This document shows positions 11,241 through 21,889 of a DNA stretch of 64,000 bases, piece after piece. The DNA is from Cynocephalus volans. Its lineage: Eukaryota; Chordata; Mammalia; Dermoptera; Cynocephalidae. Within the stretch, counting starts at the first letter, position 1. The number at the start of each line of letters is the position of its first letter. The notes under the pieces were generated by a model. That model was not told the DNA's origin, did no database searches, and worked only from the letters and a program-made list of their open reading frames with translations. The stretch is from positions 16,591,577 to 16,655,576 of the forward strand of contig NC_084462.1 of assembly GCF_027409185.1 (NCBI RefSeq), read 5' to 3'. The position numbers and the translations under genes are program-made.

Positions 11241-11272
11241 CAAAATGGGGACACCCCGTGGTCCCCATTTTG
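11241..11272. repeat. Perfect 12-bp inverted repeat (hairpin)
   Basis: CAAAATGGGGAC and its exact reverse complement GTCCCCATTTTG are separated by 8 bases. The right arm is the usual MIR core word, and the left arm is its mirror. No T tract follows, so this is not a Pol III terminator. Confidence 0.8.
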
Positions 11273-11370
11273 CCCCCAGAAAACCAAGGCTCTGAAGGCA
11301 CATGACTGGCCCCAGGTCACCTGGACAGTGGTGAGCGGTGGAGGGATGAGACCCCAGGTGTCTGGGATTT
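11262..11370 (+). mobile_element. MIR fragment
   Basis: CCCCATTTTGCCCCCAGAAAACCAAGGC, then GGCCCCAGGTCACCTGG, follow the MIR core in plus orientation. It overlaps the right arm of the hairpin. Confidence 0.5.
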
Positions 11371-11454
11371 CGGTTTGATTTGGAAGACGGGGTGTGTGCA
11401 CAGGAAGCTACAGCACAAGCTACAGAATGTCAAGTCCTGGGACCGGGCTCCAGG

Positions 11455-11800
11455 GATTTACTGCGGGTTCCTTCCTTCCATCGGTCCAAGCAGTCCTTGT
11501 CTGCCCAGGGCAGGTGGGGAGCTGCGTGGGGCTCTGGGGATATGGCGGTGAACAAGACTAGACAGGTCTCTGCCTTCACACAGCTCACTGCTTAGCACAG
11601 GAGATAAAAGCAAAGATGAAACAAACACGTGCATATTTATGTATAAATGAATGCTGAACATTATGAGAGAGTAACAGGGGACCGATCTGGATTGGGGGGC
11701 CTGAGAAGCCTGTGATGAGGAGGTGTTTGGGCTGGGAGCTGAAGCAGGAGGCTAGAGGCCTTGGGGATGGCAGAGATGCTAAACCAGCCTGTGTCAAGGT
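11455..11800 (-). mobile_element. L2 3' region
   Basis: GATATGGCGGTGAACAAGACTAGACAGG and CTGCCTTCACACAGCTCACTG mirror the L2 3' end. The GGAGCTGAAGCAGGAGG part continues the same element. Confidence 0.5.
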
Positions 11801-12064
11801 GGGGTGGGGACACAGATGAGACGGAGGCCAGGCCATTCATTCAGGAGCTACTTAATAGGCACCTTTGATGCACCAGTGTCCTGGGACTGGCCCATGGAGC
11901 AAGCCATGGGGGCACGGGTGGGATTCACCATGAGTGCCCCTCCTCCCACTGTCCCCTCATCCCCTCCCTCACCAGCCACTGTCCCTCCCCCCAGCTCCTT
12001 CCAGGACAGGGCTCAGCAAACATGCCTGAGTCCTAGCAGGGAAGCTCAAGTCAGGGGAAGGACG

Positions 12065-12335
12065 GTGCACAGATAAAGATAAGCCCCCTCCCCATATTAT
12101 TTTATAATTCCTCAAATGATTTCACCTCATTACTCAGTGGGGAACCATCTCTCTGGTTTCCCAGGCAAACCCTTAGGAATTGGGCCTTTGTCTCAGTGTT
12201 TCTAGCCCATTACACAGATTATTATCTTATTCGTGAAGCCACACGGTGGAGACCCCGGGACCTTTCGTCTGTAAAAGACCGTCCAAACATTGATCACTAA
12301 AATTAGTTAAAATGTTTTAATCTCTCAATGCCTTG
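12065..12335. promoter_or_regulatory. Candidate conserved element with paired GATA sites
   Basis: An AT-rich island after GC-rich flanks. AGATAAAGATAAG at 12071-12083 holds two direct GATA cores 6 bp apart. AGATTATTATCTTATTCG and AAAATTAGTTAAAATG follow. No repeat family fits. A regulatory role is inference only. Confidence 0.3.
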
Positions 12336-12799
12336 TGGTTGCAACATCCTCCTCCCCCATCAGCCAAGAGAAAAACAGTTGTATTTATCTGCAAGCTCCG
12401 GGAGATGCAGAAGGTACTCCCAGCCCCAGATCACATCTTAGGTGCTCTGTGCGCGGGGACAGTTTACAATGCAGTGTGACAGAAATCAGATATTTAGGGA
12501 GATGGAGCAATGGTCCGAGATTAGTGGGGTCCAGTGTGTTCCAGGCTCGCTGCTCTGTCCCCAGGGCTCAGATGGCTGTGAGAAGGACCGCATCCTGACT
12601 ATAAGGAGCTGGGAGCCTAATGCATTTATCAGCTTCCTGAGGATTTAAAAACCAATAGTCTTTCTCCTATCACAAAGGGAGGGGATGCAGAGAAAGGTGA
12701 TAATGCAAGCAGGCAAAGCTCGGGATTCAGATGGAGATGCTCTTCTTTCTCCCCAGAGCCCATAAATTATTCTCCCTGAGGTCCTTCCGCTTCATCAGA

Positions 12800-13198
12800 T
12801 GAATCCACGCTTGCTTATTGAGTACGTGCTCTCTGCCAGGGACTGTGCAGGATCTGGGGTTACCTCAGGGGTCCAGAGAAGTGATGAGCCTGCCTTTGCA
12901 GAGTTCATATTCTTGTGGGGCAGATGGAGAGGATGAGGAGCAGGCCAATGAATCGACAAGCCCATTGCTGATGACAACCCACACTCTGAAGGCACCAGCA
13001 TGCAGGCAGGCGATGGTGCCACAGTGTGGTCCTTGGAGGAGCACCTGAGGTGGGGGCATTTCGGTTGAGATGTGAATGCCAAGCAGAAGTCAGGCAGATG
13101 AAGGTCAGGGGAAAGTATTCCAGGCAGAGGGAGTAGCACATGCAAAGGCTCTCAGGCAGGAATGAACTCGAGTGTTTAAGGGACACAAAGAGAGGCAG
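12800..13198 (-). mobile_element. L2, first part (split by MaLR LTR)
   Basis: GCTTATTGAGTACGTGCTCTCTGCCAGGGACTG starts the reversed L2 3' end. ATTCCAGGCAGAGGGAGTAGC and GCAAAGGCTCTCAGGCAGGAA continue it up to the LTR. Confidence 0.65.
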
Positions 13199-13646
13199 TG
13201 TGAGTGAGTTGCCTGTGGCTGCTGTAACAAATTACCACTGACCGGGCAGCCTAAAACAACAGTCATTGTCTCACAGCTCAGGAAGCCAGAAGTCTGCAAT
13301 CAAGGTGTTGGCAGGAATGGTTCCTTCTTGTGGGTCTGAGGGAAAATCCCTTCTCTGGCTTCTGCTGATTGTCAGGAATCTATGACATTCCTTGGCTTAT
13401 AGACTCATCGCTCCAATTTCTGCCTTCTTTGTCCCATGACCTTCATCATATGGCCTCTGTGTCTCTGTCCTTTCCTCTTCTAAAGTACATCTATCATTGA
13501 ATTCAGGGCCCACCCTAAATCCAGAATGATCTCATTATGATATCTGAAACTTAATTATATCTGCAAAGACCCCAATCACGGGTGAAAAGGTCCAGGGGTT
13601 AGGGCTTGGACATATCTTTTGGGGGGACGCCATTCAACCCACTGCA
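13199..13646 (-). mobile_element. Solo MaLR LTR inserted in L2
   Basis: The reverse-orientation LTR begins TGTGAGTGAGTTGCCTGTGGC and ends CATTCAACCCACTGCA. It contains CCTTGGCTTATAGACTCATCG and AATTATATCTGCAAAGACCCC. GGCAG is present at 13194-13198 and 13647-13651 as the 5-bp target duplication. The flanking L2 joins cleanly when it is removed. MLT1 relationship is inferred. Confidence 0.8.
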
Positions 13647-14060
13647 GGCAGCACGTGGTTGGTATGCAGTGAGTAAGGAGGTGTGTGGTATGCGATGAAT
13701 GAGTAGAGGTGGGAAGGGGCCAGAGTCCAAAAGGCCAGTGCATGGGCCCCAGTAAGGAGTTTGCTCTAATCTACAGGCGTCTGGCAGCCGTTGCAGGGAT
13801 TTGCCGGGGATTGGCCCCACTTGATCTCTCTTTAGACAAACAGACCTGGCTGCCATGTGAGGAGCTGGCTATAGGGGCCAGAGCAGCATGGAGCTGCAGG
13901 GAGATGGGGGGCAAGGCTGGGACTCAGGGCAGGGTGATGGCAGCTTAGACTGGGATGGAGGCTTTCAGAGAGAAATGGCTCTGCTGGATCACAGACTTAT
14001 TTTGGAGGTCGAGCCAGGAGGGTTTGGCTAAGGATTGGATGTGGACATAGGGAAAGAGAA
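13647..14060 (-). mobile_element. L2, second part
   Basis: CCAGTAAGGAGTTTGCTCTAATCTACAGGCG, GATGGCAGCTTAGACTGGGATGG and GGATTGGATGTGGACATAGGGAAAGAG follow the internal L2 order, reversed. Together with 12800-13198 about 810 bases of L2 survive. Confidence 0.65.
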
Positions 14061-14852
14061 GATTGTTCTTAAGGCCCCCATGGGGTCGTGAAAGGCAAGT
14101 GCCTCTCCCACTTTATTGACGGGAAAACAGAGGAACCAGACTCCTGTGGCCTTTGGAAACATAGGGCAGGGATGAGGGAAGAAAAGGAAAACTCCACAGG
14201 AGGCCCGTGAGAAATACAGAGTGTCGTGATGAGCCCCAGACTGCAGGTGACGTGGGGCAGAAGGGCCAGGAGGAGGGATGAGTGCATCCTGAGGCTGGAG
14301 CCTGGATAGGATATTATATTAAGGCTTTAAATTACATTCATTTAGAATATAACACTCTTCCCCCACCTTGAGGGGCTGTGCCAGTGTGGTTCTGATACAT
14401 CCCTGGGCAGATGTGAGAAGGCGGAGGCCAGTTCTCCAGGCATTGCTGTGTGACCCTGGGCCAGCTCCTGCCCCCTCTGGACCTCCCCTTCTTATAGATC
14501 ACATGATTTCAAGGCCTCCTGCCCACCCTCAGCCACCATGATTTTCCCCCAAATCTGAGAAAATCTTCCTACACGCATCTACCTTCTAGGCTTGCTCTCT
14601 GGTGTAAACACTGTTTCAACTAAAAGATTGAACTAATAATGAAGTTTCTCTGGATTCGTTATGTTCGCTGGGTTTCTCTCCCCGGTGAGAGCCATTGATG
14701 TTAGATAAGCAGTCTTTGGAAAGTGGGGTGGCCAGGCTGCAGGTCTTTCTCAGGACTGGCCAGGGTAGGCTCAGTGGATGTTGGCTGCAGAGAGGTGTGT
14801 GGGAGGGAGGCAGGCGCCTCGAGACAGCAGGGCAGCTGGGGCATGATTTGTG
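14061..14852. other. Unique sequence with MIR scrap
   Basis: Positions 14435-14500 (GCTGTGTGACCCTGGGCCAGC) look like a reversed MIR. The rest holds no recognised gene or repeat. Confidence 0.4.
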
Positions 14853-14931
14853 GACAGGTGAGTGCACAGGCGTGTGCACGGACGGGCGTGTGCATGGACA
14901 GGCGTGTGCACAGGCAAGTGCACAGGTCTGT
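14853..14931. repeat. 16-bp minisatellite
   Basis: Three to four imperfect units of about 16 bp (GCGTGTGCACGGACGG type), with alternating purine/pyrimidine character. The Cys/Val/His/Gly-rich frames across it are repeat artefacts. Confidence 0.7.
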
Positions 14932-15227
14932 GTGGCTCCACACCCAAGACTCAGAAAGCCAGTGTTGTCCAGGCCTCTGGTGCCTCGTGGGCACCGGAGG
15001 ACTGGCTTTCACCGACCACATGCCCAAAACACAGATATAATCCAGAAGGACTCCTTAGCATCCCGTAAGGAGAAACAGCAGTGCCTCGTGCATGGGAGTA
15101 TTGGAAGAACATTTGTTGAACAGCTGTTTTGTGTTGTTCCAGGTTGAGAGAATCCTCTTGATTCATCCTGACTCAGCAGAAGCACAGGGGGAGGTGGGCT
15201 GCTCGGTGGTCACTGCCCGGTTCAAAT

Positions 15228-15586
15228 CGGTGGTGGTAAGTAAAAAGAGCCAGGCAGTGGGTTCGAGGCAGGCTTTAATGGAAGCGCTCTTGGGCGAGGT
15301 TCCGCGGCTCGCAAGGGAGTGAAGTCGGGGAAGTCGCGCGCAGGGTAGATACAAACAGGTATTTATAGGGGAGGGATGTTGGTGGGGGTTTTGCCCATAT
15401 ATGATATGGAATTGAGCAGGGCTCAGTTTCCAGTACCTGCCTTCCAGGGGGGGTAAAGTGGGGGGAAGGGGTGGAGTTAACAAGATGGAAGCTCCCTTGC
15501 CACTTTGTTGCCATTTTCTGGTCCTCCCGATCCCGCTGGCCCAATAGTCATGGAAACATACATTCAGGTATCAACTGGGCCTGACA
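15228..15586 (-). mobile_element. Putative solo ERV LTR
   Basis: Read on the minus strand it begins TGTCAGGCCCAGTTG. It holds a TATA box (TATAAATA, plus-strand 15360-15367) and, about 80 bases on, an ATTAAA polyadenylation signal (15274-15279), the U3-R-U5 order of a gammaretrovirus-type LTR. Its CpGs and intact signals suggest it is younger than the MaLR copies. The left edge lies between about 15196 and 15240, and no target duplication was found. No retroviral genes remain. Confidence 0.55.
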
Positions 15587-15944
15587 GCAGTGTTGGTAGC
15601 AAGGCAGAACTGCCCAGAGCTGAGCAGGAGTCCAAGGCTGAGGGCCTCACATCAGAGACCAGACTGGGGTGGTGCTGACTCTGAATCCCTGAGAGTGGCT
15701 CTGACGGATATTGCCCACTACTCTGGTGATGCCTGTGGCTGTGTGTGGCAGGAGGCTGCGTTCGTGTGAAAGTTGGTGGGCATGTGGGGATGGGTTTCTG
15801 GGGAACAGCAATGAGGAAGAGAGGAGGGGGTGTCTTTCATGAGGCCTCGGATGCCAGTTGGGAATCAGAGCCCACAGGGGCTTGGAGGCTCACGTGGGGT
15901 GACATGCTGCGGTGCTGAGTGTGGGTTCAGGAAGAGCTGACCTG

Positions 15945-16075
15945 GAATCCTGGCATGGCCTCTGAGGAGCCCTGCAGCCTTTGGCAAGTCACCCAGTGTC
16001 TCTGCATCCTCGTTACCAAGCGCTGTACTCTGAGGACTACTCTAAGGGTTAGAAATAATGTAAAACACTGGCTGG
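15945..16075 (-). mobile_element. MIR SINE
   Basis: Reversed MIR: GCCTTTGGCAAGTCACCCAGTGTCTCTGCATCC and TCTAAGGGTTAGAAATAATG. It underlies the C-terminal part of the longest open frame of the window. Confidence 0.6.
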
Positions 16076-16779
16076 GGGCCTGAGGCTGCAGCACTGACCT
16101 CATGCAGCTCAGAGCAAAGGGAAAAGCTGGGAAAACCAGCATCCGTGAGTGAGGAAAAGATTTTCTCAATTCCATTAGCTCCCTTGTAGCATTTCCAGGG
16201 CCAGGCCCCACTAATGATATCCGAGTCTTCTTGAACACATGGAGCTGAGAGAATTGGAAGAGATGCAGGAAAGGGGAGTTCAGTGCTGATGGCTGGAGAA
16301 AGGCGCACTGAGGAGGAGGAGCGGGGGAGAAGCTGGGCACATCCCCCCTTCCAAGGCTGGGGTCCAAGAGCAGGGTGTGGGGACACCTGAGGACGGGAGA
16401 GAACAGGGAATGGTGGGGGTCTCTTTTCTGGTGTAGCAGGAGAGACTGAAGTCCCCTCGGCTGTGGCCTGCCCACTTTCAACATGACATGGGATGGAGGG
16501 TCTCTGGGAGAAGCCAGGAAGATGAACCTGACAGGGTCCCGGGTGTCCAGTGCATTCAGAAGCCCCAAGAACCTTGGAGAGAGGACAGATGTCCCCGAGA
16601 GGTTAACTGATGAGGATGATGAGGCCACAGGCTGGGGGACATTGTGACTGGAGCAAATGGCCTTGAGAGAGGACTGTGCAGAGCCATCCTCGTGAATGTG
16701 GCAGAAGGGTAGATGCCGGGCCATCCCCAGCTGACGTCTGTGCAGAACCCGATACGTGCCTGAGCTTGGCAAGCGTCTC
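16076..16779. other. Unique sequence with long spurious frame
   Basis: The minus strand is open for 295 codons (16814-15927). Its end is antisense MIR and the rest shows Ser/Pro/Leu-rich composition without a domain. It is treated as chance. Confidence 0.4.
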
Positions 16780-16975
16780 CCAGATTTTAATTTGTGGGAG
16801 AAGCGACCTTTCATATTTCAGATCACATGAAGTTAATTTGCACTCCATATTCAGGAGAGCTCCTGAGAAGGTAAAAATGTGATTTCTTAACAGCTGTTAC
16901 TGTAGTGCTCAACATGACAGAAATGATGAGAAGCAAGGATTCATTTTTAGGTAGAAAGAAATGCACGCTCTGTCC
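16780..16975. promoter_or_regulatory. Candidate conserved non-coding element
   Basis: An AT-richer island with CCAGATTTTAATTTGTGGG, GAAGTTAATTTGCAC and AACAGCTGTTACTG (a CAGCTG E-box). It belongs to no recognised repeat. Function is inferred. Confidence 0.25.
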
Positions 16976-18774
16976 CTAGAGCTGGCCTGGAACAGCAGCC
17001 ATCCGGCGAGGACCCAGAGAACACGAGGGCCAAGCGCTCACCTTGCACCATGTCCCTGACCCACAGCTGTCCTGTCAGTGTTTGAGTACCCCCAGTGACG
17101 AGAGCTCACTCCCTCTAGGAGCAGCCTCGTCCTACGTTGGTCAGATTTGACTGAGAGAAGGTCTTTCCAGTGTTAGGTAAAGTCTGCTTTTGTTGATTCT
17201 TTTCTGCCCTCTGAAGAGACACAAAATAATCCCCTTTCCTCATCCTGGTGCCAGCCCTTCAAATGTTTGAAGTGGTTATCTCACCTTCTTCTGCTAACCC
17301 CCTCCAATTCCTTAACCATGTGTCCCTACGCCGATGTCCAGCTCCGACTCATCCTGGTCCATGGGAACCAACGTCCCTAAAGTCAGGCACTTGGGATCCA
17401 AACACAGTGTTCCCTTTTCTAACTCACCAGACAAGATTCCTACCACTTTCCTAGTTCTGGACACTGTACCTCTAGAATGACAGCTGGAGAGCACAATCCT
17501 ATGAAGCTTCCAAGATATACTGCCAGCCCGCCAGTTTGGTGTCCATGGAGTGGCCGCTATGCGCTGGGTCCCGTGCCAATCGCTGTTGGGGATGAGGTGG
17601 GAGAGGCACCCTGCAGGGGGTACATCTAGCCAGAGCAATGGAGTTGACCCTGATGGGACCTGCTGGTGTTAGGAGAACCTGCCAGTTCATGGGGGCCCAG
17701 CTGCTGCATTTTCCCTGGGGGACCCTGCCCGCTCCAGGTGAAGGGGCCAGGGCTGGTCATCTGACTTATTGGAGTAAGCGGGACTGAAGCCATGTTGGGA
17801 CTGAAAACCGCCTGCACTGTAGGAAAATTTTAAAAGACAGTTTTTTCTTGGCATGCATTTCTCTGAGTTCCCTCTTTTCCCATAGTTATTGGATATTTTG
17901 AACCTTGATTATGGGGCAAGATGACATTATTGACATGAATGTAAAGTTGTTTTCCAGTCAGCCTGGAGCTGCAGACTTGCCACATGTACTATCCAGACCC
18001 CGAGAAACCAAGGAAGACATCAGCAAAGCTGTGCTGATTCCACCCCGAAGCAAATCAGAATCCTTCAGGACCTAAGATAACGTCTTAGGTTATTGCTTTT
18101 GTTTGGGGCAGGCAGCTGGACTTGGGTTTGGTAACAGACCCAGGCTGGAACAATCAAATCCTCTTTCTCTGTCATTTGAGGGAGTTGGGGATGGCGGGTT
18201 GGCCCCTGCAAATCGCTGTGGGCAGTTTTATTTCCTGCTGGGTGTGGGAAATCCAAAGTCTGGTTTACAGAGAAAGGAGAGATGGGGCTGCAGAGGCAGT
18301 GGGGAGACAAGAGCAAGGGATGAAGCAGATGCAGAGGGAGGCGGGATGGGCGCACCCCCAGAGCCCTCCTGTGTCGCCTACCTCTGCCAGCCACACAGAC
18401 CCAGAGGGTCCCATGGGGGCGGGGTTCCCGGGAGTCTGGCCCTGAGATCTGGCTCCACTTCCAGCCACAGCCCTCCTGGTGCCAGGATTCTTCAGCCTCC
18501 TTGAGACCCAGCTCAACCCTGTGGGATGATCAACCAACCCTAATGTCTCCAGCCTCTACGTCCGTCCCTCCCTCCTCACTGCCTAGTGATGCAATCAGCA
18601 GACCAGGCCCCATTTTGGTACCTTTTGTCACGTGTTTCCAGCTACCCCTGAGGATGTTTATTGGCTACTTGCACTGTACGTGTCAGGTGCGGGGCTGCCC
18701 GGCAGGGCCAGGTGAGGCCTCCAATCAGAGGATGTCTGCCCAGCTGGAGCAGTGTGATTAAGAGCTTTGGTCAA
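16976..18774. other. Unique sequence, no gene seen
   Basis: Apart from an AT-rich portion around 17820-17960 nothing stands out. The frames of 107-133 codons at 18103-18504 lie on both strands and have no known domain. Confidence 0.35.
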
Positions 18775-18965
18775 GAGTGGTTAGGACCAGAGTGTTCAAA
18801 TCCCACTGTGCTCTTCGCTAGTATGAGCAAGTGATCTGCCTTCTCTGAGCCTCTGTTTTCTCCTCTGTAGAATGGGGACAATAATGTCCCCCACCTCACA
18901 GGACTGCTGTGACTGTTCAAGGAGCCAGCAGAGCTAGAGTGCCCAGCACAGAGCTGGTCTCACAG
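18775..18965 (-). mobile_element. MIR SINE
   Basis: Reversed MIR running from CAAATCCCACTGTGCTC through GAGCCTCTGTTTTCTCCTCTGTAGAATGGGGAC to GTGCCCAGCACAGAGCTGG. It is nearly complete. Confidence 0.8.
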
Positions 18966-19009
18966 ACAGCACCATAGTGTCACCATGTCAGCACACCTTT
19001 CAAGATGGT

Positions 19010-19191
19010 GCACACGTATGCTGGCAGGTGGGGGCTGGCTGTCAGCAGGGAGCCTAGACGAGGGCCAGAGGCCTTGGTTCCTCTCCATGTGAGCCTCTGC
19101 CTGTGGCCAGGCTCCCTCACATCATGGCACCGTGGCTCCACGGTCAAGGGTACTGCCTTTTATGACCTAGTCTTGGAATTCAGACAGCATC
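19010..19191 (-). mobile_element. Old MaLR LTR, first part
   Basis: GGTTCCTCTCCATGTGAGCCTC and CTTTTATGACCTAGTCTTGGAATTC follow an old MLT1-like LTR in reverse. It resumes at 19591 after a younger LTR. Confidence 0.55.
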
Positions 19192-19585
19192 TGGTATGGG
19201 TTGAATTATGCTGCCCCCCCAAAATTCACATGTTGAAGTCCTAATGCCCAGTACCAGTCAGAATGTGACTGTATTTGAAGATAGGGTCTTTAAATAAATA
19301 ATTAAGGTAAAATGAGGTCATTAGGGTGAGCCTAATTCAATACAATGGATGTTCTTAAAAGAGGACATTAGGACACAGATACACACAGAGGGATGACCAT
19401 GTGAAGACACAGGTAGAAGATGGACATCTACAAGCCAAGGACACAGGCCTCAGAAGGCACCACCCCTGCCCACACCTTGATCTCAGACTTCCAGCCTCCA
19501 GAATTATGAGAAATAAACGTCTATTGTTCAAGCCGCCCAGTCTGTGGTGCTTGTTATGGCAGCCCCACCCCAGGAAGTTACTGGA
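19192..19585 (+). mobile_element. Solo MLT1A-like LTR inserted in older LTR
   Basis: The plus-strand LTR opens TGGTATGGGTTGAATTATGC and contains GGTAAAATGAGGTCATTAGGG, CTTGATCTCAGACTTCCAGCC and an AATAAA signal before GTCTGTGGTGCTTGTTATGG. GCATC lies at both 19187-19191 and 19586-19590, giving a 5-bp target duplication. It splits an older reverse LTR. Confidence 0.8.
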
Positions 19586-19590
19586 GCATC

Positions 19591-19745
19591 TCTCAGCCTT
19601 ACTCTGTTCATCAAGACCCTCACAAAGTCCTGTCCAGGTTGAGGAGGGGGCACAGAAGATCCCACCTCTTGATTGGAAAGGTTCTGGAAGAGCATGTGGT
19701 GGGGTAATACTGTTGTGGCTGTTTGTGGAAAAGACGGGCCGCTAC
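19591..19745 (-). mobile_element. Old MaLR LTR, second part
   Basis: TACTCTGTTCATCAAGACCC, CCACCTCTTGATTGGAAAGG and the GTTGTGGCTGTTTGTGG portion complete the LTR begun at 19010. Confidence 0.55.
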
Positions 19746-20597
19746 GCTAGTTCCCCAGCCAGTGTGAGGAAAGGGGGGGATCCCAGCAGGGGTTCAGGCA
19801 GGGACAGAGGAAAGGGTGGGTAACAGGGCTGGGTGGGCTGTGAGCAGATGCAGGTGCCCAAACACAGCGGGAAGGGTGGCGCAAGGCCAGGCAGAGGAGC
19901 TTAGGAAGCATGGCCTGGGGTGGCGGTGTCCATGGGCTCCACCTGTGGGGGTGTGTTTTGTGACACTTCAGAGCAAACGCACAGTGCTGAGTGCTCCAGG
20001 GTGCAAGAAGGGCAGCTGTAGTGGCTGCAAAGAGCTTTTGACCTGCCCAGAGATGGAAGACAGCCCCCTGTCATGACCGCATCCGTGGGAACTGCTCCTC
20101 GAAGCTCCCCTGACAGAGGGAACAGGGACCCCCAGGTACACCTGCTTGCCCGGCACTTGGATGCACACAAAGCCTCTAGACTCCAGGCCTGATAACCTCA
20201 AGATTTGTGTGACAGGGTGGGCCTCGAGGTCCTGCGTCTCAGTGGGTTTTATTCCTCTCATTATTTTGTTTAATGGGCTGTTACTGCCGCCTCAGATGGC
20301 ATGGAGCAAAAAATTACACTTTTTGGGAGATGTTGTTAAAGAGAGAGATTGGAAGAGGATGACTTAATGGTACCAGCAGAAGTTCTGAGCTACGACTTCC
20401 CGGAGTCACTCCTCCAGGGTCTCGGGGTCCCAGCCTCAAGATGGTAAAAAACAAAACTTCCTTCCTTCCTTCATTCATGAAAAGTCTCCTCAGTGCCAGA
20501 GGAGACAGAAAGGAATGAGAAAAAAATTCTCCTGGGACCGACAGATGTGACTGCACCCTAAAGTACCACTCTTCTGTTTTCTTTCGTCTTTAAAATA
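19746..20597. other. Unique sequence, no gene seen
   Basis: No repeat or exon could be recognised. AT content rises from about 20440 towards the L1 that follows. Confidence 0.35.
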
Positions 20598-21213
20598 ATT
20601 CCTTTTACAGCAGTCTGGCAGTTCAAATGGTTAAACACAATTGCCACAGGACCCAGCAAGTCCACTCCCTTGGGTATCTGTACCCCAGAGAAATGAAAAC
20701 AAATATCCACACAAAAGCTTGTGCATGAATGTTCAAAGCTGTATTATTCATAATAGCCAAAAAGTGAAACCCACCCAAATGCCTCTCAGCTGGTGAGTGG
20801 ATAAACAAAACGTGGTCTAGCCACACGATGGAATGTTATTCAGCAATAAAGAGGAATGAAGTTCTGACACATGCTACAGCGTGGATGAATCTTAAAAACA
20901 TTATATGCTAACTGAAAGAAGCCAGACATAAAAGGCCACATGTCGTGTGATTCCCCTTACATGAAATGTCTAGAACGGACACACTTGTAGAGACAGAAAG
21001 TAGATTAGTGGTTGTCAGGGGCTGGGGCAGAGGGGAATGAGGAATGACAGCTAAGGAGCACGGGATTTCTTTTGGGGGTGATGAAAACGTTCTAAAATTG
21101 ATTGTAGTGACAGATGCACACTTTGTTAATACACGAAAAGCCAGTGAACTGTGCACTTTAAGTGGGAGAATTGTATGACATGTGAATTATATCTTAATAA
21201 GGCTCTTGAAAAA
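20598..21213 (+). mobile_element. L1 3' end (L1ME type)
   Basis: A plus-strand L1 tail: AGCAAGTCCACTCCCTTGGG, ATTATTCATAATAGCCAAAAAG, GGAATGTTATTCAGCAATAAAG, TAGATTAGTGGTTGTCAGGGG and the terminal GTATGACATGTGAATTATATC. It is 5' truncated and lacks ORF2. Confidence 0.85.
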
Positions 21214-21221
21214 TAACAGTG

Positions 21222-21312
21222 TCTACCTTCATAGGGTTAAGAGTATTAGTTATTTTCTGTAAAATATTTAATCTGGTGCCTGGCACATGCTGAATGCTCA
21301 ACAAAAATAATA
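21222..21312 (-). mobile_element. MIR 3' fragment
   Basis: TGCCTGGCACATGCTGAATGCTCAAC is the characteristic reversed MIR/L2-related end, immediately after the L1. Confidence 0.55.
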
Positions 21313-21678
21313 AATTCCTTTAAAGCCCCTGCAGTCCTGCCTCCCCCAGGAAGCCAGCTGCACCTGGACAGACAGGGCCCACCGTCCGCCACGGCCACTC
21401 ACCCCTCTGCCTTATTTCTTTTTAATATGTGGGTTTCAGACACAGACACCTCTGTCCATGGTATTAATGGTTACCCTTGAGGGTACCCGACAGTGGCTGC
21501 CCCTTCTCCTTTCCTCCTCTCCCTCCCTCTCCTTCCTCCTCCTCCTCCCCGATGCCTATGCCAGACACAGCATCTTTGCAGTTTGCCCCTTCCTTGTTCT
21601 CCCTGCACTCACTTATCTTGAACCCCCAGCTACCCCCTCCTCCCCCCAGCCCCTCTAATCCAGAGGAGGCCAGCAGCC

Positions 21679-21762
21679 AGACACACACACATACACACAC
21701 ACACACACACACGCGTGCGCGCACACGCACACACACACACGTGCACACACACGCACGCACGC
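21679..21762. repeat. (CA)n/(CG)n purine-pyrimidine microsatellite
   Basis: 84 bases of alternating CA with a CG-containing centre (CGCGTGCGCGCACACG). A strict purine/pyrimidine alternation of this kind can adopt Z-DNA. Confidence 0.95.
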
Positions 21763-21889
21763 TGTAGCTTGCTCCCTGAAACAGGCAATACGGATGGACA
21801 GGCATCTGAACTGGTGTCATTCAACCCCAGAGGCTGCAGCTAGACCTGGCTGGGGGCTGCCTCCTCCACAAGCATGTTGATTTCTGATC

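Noticed and set aside
15927-16814. 295-codon minus-strand open frame, the longest in the window
   Set aside because: The C-terminal part is antisense MIR (15945-16075), the composition is Ser/Pro/Leu-rich, and no domain is recognised. Single-exon chance frame.
21464-21824. Cys/Val and Thr/His repeat frames
   Set aside because: Translation of the CA/CG microsatellite and the C-rich flank.
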